Positions 32,746-40,030 of a DNA stretch of 64,000 bases are shown piece after piece (within the stretch, counting starts at the first letter, position 1; every line of letters starts with the position of its first letter). The notes below the pieces were generated by a model. That model worked only from the letters and a program-made list of their open reading frames with translations. It was not told the DNA's origin and did no database searches. Source of the stretch: Armatimonadota bacterium (GTDB lineage: Bacteria; Sysuimicrobiota; Sysuimicrobiia; Sysuimicrobiales; Humicultoraceae); assembly GCA_031459855.1 (NCBI GenBank), contig JAVKHP010000001.1, positions 1,550,429 through 1,614,428 on the forward strand. The letters run 5' to 3'. The translations under genes and the position numbers were made by a program.

Positions 32746-32811
32746 CCTCGACTCCTCGGTGTCCCCGTAGTGAGGACGGTGCTCGTGCTGCCTGCGCGCC
32801 GGTGGCGCGTG

Positions 32812-33258
32812 CTACTCCCGGGGTGGCGCTGGCCGCCGCCACAGGGCAGCACCCCGGGCGTGGCGGCCCACGGTGATCCGCACCGCCTGGCCCGTGCCCG
32901 CGCGGTGAAGCGCCAGGGCCGTGCCCTCGACCACCAGCCGCTGCTGGCCGGTCGGCCCGATCCGCGTCACCAGTGCCGCCAGCCGCACCGGCTGGGGCGG
33001 CGCCGCCGCCAGCCACCCCTCCCGCCGCGCGTAGGGCGGGTCCATGCGCAGGTACTCGAACACCGCCTCCGCCGGCGCGAGCACCTCGACCAGCCGCAGC
33101 GTCGCGCCCTCGACGGTGAACCGCTCGACCACCGGGACCTGGAAGAGCGAACTGGTGTAGCGCAGGTCGACCACCGTGCCGTCGTGCACGGGCAGCCGCC
33201 ACAGGAGCCGGCCGGTGTCGGCGTCGGTCACCTCGAGCACCTGCGTCGGGGAGAGCAA
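32812..33258 (-). CDS. DUF1850 protein of the second TRAP cassette
   Basis: This protein of about 148 residues has VLEVTDADTGRLLWRLPVHDGTVVDLRYTSSLFQVPVVERFTVEGATLRLVEVL and EYLRMDPPYARREG, matching DUF1850. The usual R-Y-x-H-S segment reads RYTSS. The TTG at 33258 is a minimal start; in frame upstream is a hydrophobic stretch LGVAAGVVALAATLL that likely belongs to the protein as a signal or anchor, but no standard start codon precedes it. It lies between the TAXI and permease genes. Confidence 0.72.
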   Translation of the reverse strand: MLSPTQVLEVTDADTGRLLWRLPVHDGTVVDLRYTSSLFQVPVVERFTVEGATLRLVEVLAPAEAVFEYLRMDPPYARREGWLAAAPPQPVRLAALVTRIGPTGQQRLVVEGTALALHRAGTGQAVRITVGRHARGAALWRRPAPPRE

Positions 33259-33382
33259 CGTCGCGGCGAGGGCGACGACCCCCGCCGCGACGCCCAGTCT
33301 CGTCAGGCGCCCCGGGCCTGTCCGGCCACCGCCGGGCGCGGTACCACCTCCGCGAACCGCCCCTACCCTCCGCCCGGGCGCG

Positions 33383-34363
33383 CTAGAACCCTTCGACGCC
33401 GCGCTCCTTGAAGTAGCGGATGGCGCCGGGGTGGAACGGCACGGGCGAGCGGCCCGCCACCCCGATCAGGGTGATGTTGGCGGCTTCCTTGTGCACCCGC
33501 GCCAGCTCGTCGCGCTTCTCGAACAGCAGCTTCGTGATGCGGTAGGCCAGATCGTCGCTGAAGTCCTGGTGGACGACCAGCAGGTTCGCCACCCCGATGG
33601 TCGGCGCGTCGGCCGCCATGCCCGGGTAGAACTCCTTCTGGATGACGGCCCGGAAGTACAGGTTACCCCACTTCTTCTGCATGGCCGGCAGCACCCCGTC
33701 CAGCGGCACCAGCTTGATGCGCACGCCGGGGGAGACGGCCAGGTCGAGCACGCTGGGCGTGGGCAGCCCGCCGCTCCAGAAGAAGGCCACGATCTTGCGG
33801 TCCTTGATGGCGTCTGCCGACGGCGCGGGCCCCAGGCGCTCCTTGCGGATGTCGCGGTCGGGGTTGAGGCCGGCGGCTTCGAGGATGCGCAGCGCCGTCA
33901 GCTCGGTGCCGCTGCCCGGCGGCCCGACCGAGACCGGCTTGCCCCGCAGGTCGGCGATGGTGTTGATGCCGGTCCCCTCGACGGTAACCAGGTGGTTGAA
34001 GTTGTTGTACAGCGGGGCCAGGGTGCGGATCGGCACGGGCGCGCCGCGGAAGGCCTCGAGTCCCTTGTAGGCATCGTAGGCCGTGTCGGCCAGCGTGAAG
34101 GCCAGGTCCGCGCGCTTGGCCTGGATCAGCCGCATGTTGTCGACCGACGCCGGGGTGACCTCGGCGGTGGCGGTGACACCGGGCAGCTCCTTGGAGATGA
34201 GCGAGGCCAGCCCGCCGCCCAGGGGGAAGTAGACGCCGCCCGTGGTGCCGGTCGCGATCGACAGCCGGACGGTGGGCCCGGCCGCCACGTGCGGCGCCAG
34301 GCTGCCCGCGAGGGCAATCAGCAGGACGGCCACGCCCAGTGCGCCTGCGAGCGTCCGAATCAA
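33383..34363 (-). CDS. TAXI-family TRAP solute-binding protein, second cassette
   Basis: This 326-residue secreted binding protein has a signal peptide (LAGALGVAVLLIALAGSLAPHVAAG) and then the TAXI core LSIATGTTGGVYFPLGGGLASLISKELPG. Further motifs are VTPASVDNMRLIQAKRADLAFTLAD, LRGKPVSVGPPGSGTELTALRILEAAG and FHPGAIRYFKERGV. The TTG at 34363 is chosen because AAGGAGGG lies 7 bp upstream and the signal peptide begins at once. It delivers an unknown, probably anionic, solute to the fused permease. Confidence 0.9.
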   Translation of the reverse strand: MIRTLAGALGVAVLLIALAGSLAPHVAAGPTVRLSIATGTTGGVYFPLGGGLASLISKELPGVTATAEVTPASVDNMRLIQAKRADLAFTLADTAYDAYKGLEAFRGAPVPIRTLAPLYNNFNHLVTVEGTGINTIADLRGKPVSVGPPGSGTELTALRILEAAGLNPDRDIRKERLGPAPSADAIKDRKIVAFFWSGGLPTPSVLDLAVSPGVRIKLVPLDGVLPAMQKKWGNLYFRAVIQKEFYPGMAADAPTIGVANLLVVHQDFSDDLAYRITKLLFEKRDELARVHKEAANITLIGVAGRSPVPFHPGAIRYFKERGVEGF

Positions 34364-34634
34364 CCGACATCCCTCCTTGTCGCGTGGCGTGATGTCCCGG
34401 TACTCATCGGCTCCAGGACCGTTTCTCCTGGATCGTTCGCACGCGCCGCCAGGTAACGTTCTCGCGGGACGGCGCGATCTCATTGTACCCGTCGGTGGCA
34501 GCCGCCACCACGGGGTGCCGCCAGGCCTCCGACACCACACCACGTGGCAGCCCCCGGTACCCGTCCGCGCCGGGGCCGCACGAGGCGCCGTGCACCTCGG
34601 CCGCCCATGGCCAGGGGCACGGCGCCGGGCTCCG
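34364..34634. other. Promoter-bearing gap between TAXI and MntA-HepT genes
   Basis: About 270 bp without a gene. Both flanking genes read leftwards, so it should contain the TRAP operon promoter. A weak repeat of GTACCCGTC occurs at 34485 and 34557. No clear promoter hexamers were found. Confidence 0.4.
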
Positions 34635-35501
34635 TCATGCACCGGTACCCTCGGGGAGACGCCGCAGCCACGCCGACACGGCCTCGCCAAAGGCGCGAAA
34701 CGCGCCTGGCGCGGTGTGCAGCGCCGATGCCACTTCCTTGAGATCGATCCGGACGTACTCGTGCACCAGCACGTTCCGAAGGCCGCCAGCGCCCCGCAGC
34801 CGGCCGTAGACCTCGTCAGGGAGGACGCCGCAGGCACGCAGCTCGGCGAGCAGTCCCTCGTACGTGTCGGGGGTCCGGCGGAACTGTGCCGCCAGGATGT
34901 GCTCGGCCACCTGGAAGACCAGGCCAAGGCCGGCCAGCAGCCCGCGTTCCACCGTCCAGCGCAGGCTGAGGTCGGCGGCCAGATCCTCGGCGGTGGCATG
35001 CCGGTACTTTTCCAGCTCGTCGGCGACACGCTCCAGTTCGACCAGGGCTTGGGCGATCAGGTCGCGGCGCAGGACCATCGGCACCATGCCTCCTGTAGCA
35101 GCGGTCAGGCGGATCCACCGCACCCTGTGGTCGCGGTAGCGGCCGTAGACCGCGCGCTCGTACGCCGCGGCCTCGTGCAGGCTGGCAGCCCAGAGGCGCC
35201 GCCCGGTGGTGACCACTTCCCACTGGAGCAACGGCGACGCCTGGCGCAGGTCCACCAGATCGAGACGGTCGGTGCCCAGCGCCGTGGAGAGGTCGGCGTA
35301 GGCGGCAGGGAAGGAGAATCCGCCGTCGGGCAGCACGGCCAGGTCGACGTCGCTGGCGGCTGTCGGATCCCGGACGATCGAACCGAACACGTACGCCAGG
35401 CGCACCGGATGCCGCCGCAACACGGCGGGGACCGCCTCCAGCCGGCGTCCGATGTCGGCCGGCAGGGGTTTCAGCCGCGCATGTCTCTCCTTCAGACCCA
35501 T
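34635..35501 (-). CDS. MntA-HepT fusion: nucleotidyltransferase plus HEPN RNase domain
   Basis: This 288-residue protein joins two parts that are normally separate genes of a type VII toxin-antitoxin system. The N-terminal third is a minimal nucleotidyltransferase with AYVFGSIVRDPTAASDVDLAVL (GSxxR...SDxDL), the AMP-transferring antitoxin MntA. The C-terminal half is a HEPN/DUF86 domain of HepT type with the RNase-like R-x4-6-H motif in LRNVLVHEYVRIDL, preceded by helices ALVELERVADELEKYRHAT and LVFQVAEHILAA. A middle segment, about residues 110-150, is unassigned. The ATG at 35501 fits the domain start. Known HepT toxins are silenced by AMP transfer to a tyrosine; here this could occur in cis. 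Confidence 0.82.
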   Translation of the reverse strand: MGLKERHARLKPLPADIGRRLEAVPAVLRRHPVRLAYVFGSIVRDPTAASDVDLAVLPDGGFSFPAAYADLSTALGTDRLDLVDLRQASPLLQWEVVTTGRRLWAASLHEAAAYERAVYGRYRDHRVRWIRLTAATGGMVPMVLRRDLIAQALVELERVADELEKYRHATAEDLAADLSLRWTVERGLLAGLGLVFQVAEHILAAQFRRTPDTYEGLLAELRACGVLPDEVYGRLRGAGGLRNVLVHEYVRIDLKEVASALHTAPGAFRAFGEAVSAWLRRLPEGTGA

Positions 35502-35665
35502 CGCGTTCCATCCCCTGGCAGCCGCGCCCTGGCCGGGCGAACGCGTGGCGGTCTGGACGTCTCCTCCCGCGGAACGCTGACGCCAGCGAGCCTCGCCGTG
35601 ACGCTGCCGTGGTTCCATGGTACGACACGCGCACTGCCGGCGGGTAGCAGCGCAGGGCCGCCACC

Positions 35666-35754
35666 CACCGTGCGGGCGCCGGCCACCGGGCAGCGCCACC
35701 CACCGGATGGGCGCCACCCACCGGGTGGGCACCACCGACAGGGTGGGCACCGCA
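35666..35754. repeat. 18-bp tandem array A
   Basis: Five units start at 35666, 35684 (17 bp), 35701, 35719 and 35737 with consensus CACCGGGTGGGCGCCACC. It directly adjoins a second array of the same period. No spacers are present. Confidence 0.85.
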
Positions 35755-35760
35755 CACCGG

Positions 35761-35814
35761 AGGGCCCTGGCATGGCCGAGGGCCTTGGCATGGCCGAGGG
35801 TCCTGGCATGGCGC
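35761..35814. repeat. 18-bp tandem array B
   Basis: Three near-identical units (35761, 35779, 35797) of AGGGCCCTGGCATGGCCG. They share the period but not the sequence of array A. The remaining gap from 35502 to the riboswitch holds no gene. Confidence 0.88.
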
Positions 35815-35885
35815 GCACGCTGCCGGAAGGAATCCGCCGCCCCCTCTTGCCCGGGTTCAGATAGATCCGAAACACCCTGACCCTC

Positions 35886-35914
35886 TTGCCGGATACGCGC
35901 CGGGCCTCTACGCT
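35886..35914 (+). promoter_or_regulatory. Candidate promoter of the TPP riboswitch-cytX unit
   Basis: TTGCCG (35886-35891), a 17-bp spacer and TACGCT (35909-35914) precede the riboswitch by about 25 bp. The hexamers are only moderate matches to consensus. Confidence 0.35.
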
Positions 35915-35937
35915 GGGGGGGCAGACAACTGCACAGC

Positions 35938-36027
35938 ACGCGGGAGCTCGGGGAGCCGGGCTGAGAGGGTGGCCGTCCCGCCACCGACCGTCTGAACCTG
36001 AGCTGGGTAATGCCAGCGGAGGGAGGG
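35938..36027 (+). promoter_or_regulatory. TPP (thiamine pyrophosphate) riboswitch
   Basis: The conserved THI-element segments are present in order: TCGGGGAGCC with GGCTGAGAGG (pyrimidine-sensing arm), an optional P3a hairpin GGTGGC/GCCACC, then GAACCTGAGCTGG-TAATGCCAGCG and GGAGGGA (pyrophosphate-sensing arm and P1 closing side). It should bind TPP in the nascent mRNA and switch off the downstream permease when thiamine is plentiful. Confidence 0.93.
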
Positions 36028-36036
36028 GATGCGTCA

Positions 36037-36060
36037 GAGCCGCCGGTTCGCCGGCGGCTC
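36037..36060 (+). terminator. Expression-platform hairpin after the TPP aptamer
   Basis: A perfect 10-bp stem GAGCCGCCGG/CCGGCGGCTC closes on a TTCG tetraloop and ends 24 bp before the cytX ATG. No strong T run follows, so it may act as a weak terminator or as part of a switch that hides the GGGGGTGAGG ribosome-binding site. Confidence 0.6.
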
Positions 36061-36084
36061 GTTGCGTGCGTTCGGGGGTGAGGC

Positions 36085-37467
36085 ATGGCGACGACGCTTG
36101 CGCAGCAGACCGTCGATGCGGGGATCGCGCCCATCCCGGCCGAACGCCGGGCACTGGGCCTGTGGGATACCTTCGTCCTGTGGGCCGACCTGGGCGTCAG
36201 CTTCCTCGTGATGGTGGTCGGGATGTTCCTGGTGCCGGGGCTGGGGCTGGGCCAGGCGCTGGTGGCCATCGTGGTGGGGGCGGTCATCGGCAACGCGCTG
36301 CTGGGGCTGGCGGCAGCCATCGGCAGCGACGCCGGCGTGCCGACCATGGTGCTGTTGCGGGCGCCGCTGGGCGTGCGCGGGTCGTACGCGCCGACGGTGC
36401 TCAACGTGCTCCAGCTGCTGGGGTGGGCGGCCTTCGAGGTCATCGTGATGGCGCAGGCCACGGACATGCTGATGGTGCGCTTCCTCGGGCTGCCGTCGGC
36501 CTACCGCCTGTGGGCGCTCGTCTTCACGGTGCTCACCGTGGTCATGGCGCTGGGCGGCCCGATCGTGGTGGTCAAGCAGTGGCTGGAGCGGTTCGCTGTG
36601 TGGGCGGTGGCGGCCTCGACGGTGTGGATCACCGCGGCGCTGCTGGCGGCCCACGACCTGCGGGCGCTGCTCGCCCGGCCGGGCACCGGCGAGATGTCGT
36701 TCTGGCTGGCCGTGGACCTGGTGGTGGCGATGCCCATCTCGTGGTTCCCGCTGGTGGCCGACTACAGCCGCCTGGCGCGCTCGCGGCGCGATGCCTTCTG
36801 GGGCACGGCGGTAGGGTACTTCGTCCCCCACGTGTGGTTCTACGCCCTGGGCGCGGCGCTGGTGCTGGCGGCGGGCGTGGCGTTCGACCCCCAGGCCCCC
36901 ATCGCGCCGCTGCTGGCCGCGATCGCCGGGCTCACCGCCGGCTGGCTCGCGCTGCTCGTGATCCTGGTGGACGAGACCGACGAGGCTTTCGCCAACATCT
37001 ACTCCACGGCCGTCTCGCTGCAGAACCTCTTCCCGCAGGCGTCGCGGCGGCGGCTCATCCTCGGGATCGGGGCGGTGGTGCTGCTGGTGGCGTGGACCGT
37101 GCCGCTCACGCAGTACGAGAGCTTCCTGCTGCTGATCGGCTCGGCGTTCGTGCCGCTGCTGGGCGTGCTGGCCGCCGACTACTTCGTCGTGTGCCGCGGA
37201 CGGTACGAGGCTGCCGCGCTGCTGCTGCCCGGCGGGCGTTACTGGTTCCGCGGTGGGGTGAACTGGCCGGCCATCGTGGTGTGGGCCGTCGGGGTGGGTG
37301 TCTACCTGGCGATCGCGGGGCTGCCGGCGCTGGGGGTGCGGGGGCTGGCACCGCACCTGGGCGCCTCGCTGCCCAGCTTCGGCGTGGCCTTCCTGCTGCA
37401 GGCGGTGCTGGGGCGCCTTGGCGTCTGGCGCACGCTAGGCCCGCCAGCCCCTGGGACGCGGGCGTGA
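36085..37467 (+). CDS. cytX: CytX-type NCS1 permease for a thiamine precursor
   Basis: This 460-residue NCS1-family transporter has about 12 transmembrane helices. It opens with PIPAERRALGLWDTFVLWADLGVSFLVMVVG, and has NVLQLLGWAAFEVIVMAQA, the mid-protein SWFPLVADYSRLARSRRDAFWGT, and FANIYSTAVSLQNL. CytX proteins are predicted importers of hydroxymethylpyrimidine; the TPP riboswitch just upstream makes that role much more likely than cytosine or allantoin uptake. GGGGGTGAGG lies 4 bp before the ATG. No thi biosynthetic gene is in the window. Confidence 0.9.
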   Translation: MATTLAQQTVDAGIAPIPAERRALGLWDTFVLWADLGVSFLVMVVGMFLVPGLGLGQALVAIVVGAVIGNALLGLAAAIGSDAGVPTMVLLRAPLGVRGSYAPTVLNVLQLLGWAAFEVIVMAQATDMLMVRFLGLPSAYRLWALVFTVLTVVMALGGPIVVVKQWLERFAVWAVAASTVWITAALLAAHDLRALLARPGTGEMSFWLAVDLVVAMPISWFPLVADYSRLARSRRDAFWGTAVGYFVPHVWFYALGAALVLAAGVAFDPQAPIAPLLAAIAGLTAGWLALLVILVDETDEAFANIYSTAVSLQNLFPQASRRRLILGIGAVVLLVAWTVPLTQYESFLLLIGSAFVPLLGVLAADYFVVCRGRYEAAALLLPGGRYWFRGGVNWPAIVVWAVGVGVYLAIAGLPALGVRGLAPHLGASLPSFGVAFLLQAVLGRLGVWRTLGPPAPGTRA

Positions 37468-37559
37468 GCGGTCGGGCCGCGCAGCGACACATGTCACGGC
37501 CTCGGTTCCCCTACCTCGGACGCCCGGCACGCGGGCGTGAACGGTCGGGCCGGGCAGCG
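37456..37559. repeat. Direct repeat pair duplicating the cytX 3' end
   Basis: The copies at 37456-37486 and 37529-37559 are 73 bp apart and match at 29 of 31 positions. The first holds the cytX stop codon; the second lies in the gap before the convergent permease gene. Confidence 0.88.
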
Positions 37560-37588
37560 GGCGAGTGCAGCGCGCAGTGGCCGGGAAG

Positions 37589-38479
37589 TCACCGCAGCCG
37601 CGGGTCGAGCACCTCGCGCAGCCCGTCGCCCACCAGGTTCAGCGCCAGGACGGTCACGAAGATCGCCAGGCCCGGCCACAGCGCCATCCACGGCGCCCGG
37701 GTGAGGTAGGCCTGGGCGATGTTGAGCATCGAGCCCCACGACGGCGTCGGCGGCTGGGTGCCCAGGCCCAGGAACGACAGCGTGGCCTCGGCGGTGATCG
37801 CGGCCGCCATGGCCAGCGAGGCCTGCACCAGTACCGGTGAGAGGCTGTTGGGCAGGATGTGGCGCCAGACGATGCGCCGGTCGCTGGCGCCCAGCGCACG
37901 CGCGGCTTCGACGTAGACCTTCTCGCGCTCGCTCAACACCTGGGCGCGCGCCAGCCGGATGAACCCGGGCGTGAAGACGATCCCCACCGCCAGCATCGCC
38001 TTGGTGAGGCCGGCGCCCAGCACGGCGGCGATGGCCAGGGCCAGCACCAGGAGCGGGAAGGAGAGCAGAGCGTCGGTGATGCGCATCAGCACGTTGTCCA
38101 GTCGGCCGCGGAAGTAGCCGGACAGCAGGCCCAGCGGCACCCCGACGGCGACGGCCAGCCCCACGGCGATGATGCCGGCCAGCAGCGAGGTGCGCGCGCC
38201 GTAGATCACGCGGCTCAAAATGTCGCGCCCCAGGTCGTCGGTGCCCAGGAGGTGAGCGCGGGACGGCGGCTGCAGCAGGGCGCCGAAGTCGGTCCTGGTC
38301 GGGTCGGCGGGAGCCAGCGCTGGCGCGAACACGGCGGCCAGCACGACGGCAGCCACGACCCACAGGCCCCACAGCGCCAGGCGGTTGCGCGCGTAGCGGT
38401 TCAGGAGGTAGCGGGCGCCGGCGGGCGGGCCGGCCCGGCGGCTGCGGGCGACCAGCAGCGCCTCGTCACGCGCCGCCAT
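37589..38479 (-). CDS. Peptide/nickel ABC transporter permease (DppC/OppC type)
   Basis: This 296-residue permease has the N-terminal OppC_N segment (NRLALWGLWVVAAVVLAAVFAPALAP), the periplasmic LLGTDDLGRDILSRVIYGARTSL signature, and the coupling loop EAARALGASDRRIVWRHILPNSLSPVLVQ. It ends in TLSFLGLGTQPPTPSWG and NLVGDGLREVLDPRLR. It pairs with the DppB permease 2 bp upstream. The binding protein at 40031 is the likely partner; no ATPase gene is in the window, so energising subunits must be encoded elsewhere. Confidence 0.93.
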   Translation of the reverse strand: MAARDEALLVARSRRAGPPAGARYLLNRYARNRLALWGLWVVAAVVLAAVFAPALAPADPTRTDFGALLQPPSRAHLLGTDDLGRDILSRVIYGARTSLLAGIIAVGLAVAVGVPLGLLSGYFRGRLDNVLMRITDALLSFPLLVLALAIAAVLGAGLTKAMLAVGIVFTPGFIRLARAQVLSEREKVYVEAARALGASDRRIVWRHILPNSLSPVLVQASLAMAAAITAEATLSFLGLGTQPPTPSWGSMLNIAQAYLTRAPWMALWPGLAIFVTVLALNLVGDGLREVLDPRLR

Positions 38480-38481
38480 GG

Positions 38482-39441
38482 CTAGGCGCGCGGCTCCTCC
38501 ACCAGGCGGATGCGGGGGTCGAGCACCGAGTACAGCACGTCGACCGCGAAGTTGACGAACACGACGGCCACGGCGCTGATCAGCACCACGCCCTGCACCA
38601 TGGGGTAGTCGCGGGTGAAGATCGACTCGATGGCCAGGCGCCCGATGCCGGGCACCGCGAAGATCGTCTCGGTCACGACCGCGCCCCCCAGCAGCCCGCC
38701 GAGCTGCAGGCCCATGACCGTCGCCACCGGGATCATGGCGTTCTTCAGAGCGTGCTTGAGGACGACCGCGCGCTCGGCCAGCCCCTTGGCATGGGCGGTG
38801 CGGATGAACTCGCTGCCGAGGACCTCGAGCATGCTCGAGCGCAACAGGCGCATGACCAGCGCCGCCAGGGCGGTCCCCAGCACCGTGGCGGGCATAATCA
38901 TCAACTGCAGGTTGCGCACGGGGTCCACCCAGGGTTCGACGTAGCCCGAGGGCGGCAGCCAGCGCAGGTTCACGGCCAGCAGGTAGATCAGCATGATGCC
39001 CAACCAGAAGTTGGGGATCGAGATGCCGGCCAGCGCCACCGTGGTCGCGGTGTAGTCCAGCGCCGTGCGCTGCTTCCAGGCGGCCAGCACGCCCGCGGGC
39101 ACCGCGATCGCCCAGCCGACGCCCAGGGAGATCACCGCCAGCTCGACGGTGACCGGCAGCTTCAGCAACAGGACGTCCAGCACGGGCCGGCCGTCGCGGA
39201 CCGACCGGCCGAAGTCGCCCTGGACCAGGCGCCCCAACCACTGGACATACCGGACGACGACCGGGCGGTCGAGGCCCAGCTGCTTGCGGATGGCCTCGAT
39301 CGCGGCGCGGTCGGCCTCGCCGCCGGCGATCACCAGCGCGGGGTCGCCCGGCACCAGGTTGATCAGCGAGAAGACCACCACGGTGACCAGGAAGAGCACC
39401 GGGATCGTGGCCAGCAGGCGGCGGACGATGTAGCGGGTCAT
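38482..39441 (-). CDS. Peptide/nickel ABC transporter permease (DppB/OppB type)
   Basis: This 319-residue permease opens MTRYIVRRLLATIPVLFLVTVVVFSLINLVPGDPA. It has LGLDRPVVVRYVQWLGRLVQGDFGRSV, the coupling loop SEFIRTAHAKGLAERAVVLKHALKNAMIPV, and a C-terminal VQGVVLISAVAVVFVNFAVDVLYSVLDPRIR. It is a complete DppB subunit. A decayed second copy of this gene type lies directly upstream (39506-39973). Confidence 0.93.
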   Translation of the reverse strand: MTRYIVRRLLATIPVLFLVTVVVFSLINLVPGDPALVIAGGEADRAAIEAIRKQLGLDRPVVVRYVQWLGRLVQGDFGRSVRDGRPVLDVLLLKLPVTVELAVISLGVGWAIAVPAGVLAAWKQRTALDYTATTVALAGISIPNFWLGIMLIYLLAVNLRWLPPSGYVEPWVDPVRNLQLMIMPATVLGTALAALVMRLLRSSMLEVLGSEFIRTAHAKGLAERAVVLKHALKNAMIPVATVMGLQLGGLLGGAVVTETIFAVPGIGRLAIESIFTRDYPMVQGVVLISAVAVVFVNFAVDVLYSVLDPRIRLVEEPRA

Positions 39442-39505
39442 GGGAGGGTCCGCGGGCGGCGTGGTGGCCCGTGCCGCCGAGGTCGGGGCACGCTACCGCC
39501 GGTCA

Positions 39506-39973
39506 CTATGCAGGTCGGGTTCCCGGGCACGAACGGTGCGCCGCAACGCCGGGCACCCGGCGAGGGCCCGGGCGATCCCATGGGACGGCCCGCCAGGTCC
39601 AATCCGTGGAAGCGATACGCCCGAGTCGAGCGGGAGCGCCGACGCATGCTCGAGCGCTGGCCGGCCTCGACCCGGTGCAGAGTGCCCACGCGGGCATGAC
39701 GACCGCCGAGGTGGACACCACGACGACCCGCCGGATGCTGCGCCACAGGTAGCCCACGAAGCGGTGTACCCAGAGCAGGTACTGCTTCCAGTACGGCTCG
39801 CGGGGATCGATCTGCTGGCGCAGGGCGCGCAGGTCGTGGAGCCAGCGCGGGTTCCCCAGCATCTGGAAGAGCGGGTCGTTGGGCGGCAGGTTCAGGACCT
39901 CGAACAGGGCCACGCTGAGGAACAGGACCAGCAGGATGCCGATGACCACCCAGCGCCCGATGTCCCACAGCAT
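39506..39973 (-). pseudogene. Fragment of a DppB-like permease N-terminus
   Basis: The first 75 residues (VVIGILLVLFLSVALFEVLNLPPNDPLFQML, then DPREPYWKQYLLWVHRFV) follow the layout of a DppB N-terminus: one helix, a diverged PGDP motif, and the LGLD..W.QY..W segment. Beyond about 39730 the frame turns into Arg-rich nonsense. It may be a degraded permease gene or a short membrane protein; it lies between the binding protein and the intact dppB. Confidence 0.55.
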
Positions 39974-40030
39974 GGCGACAGGCCGGCGGGCGGGGGCGAC
40001 CAGTGGCCGCCCCCGCCCCGTGGTGCTACC

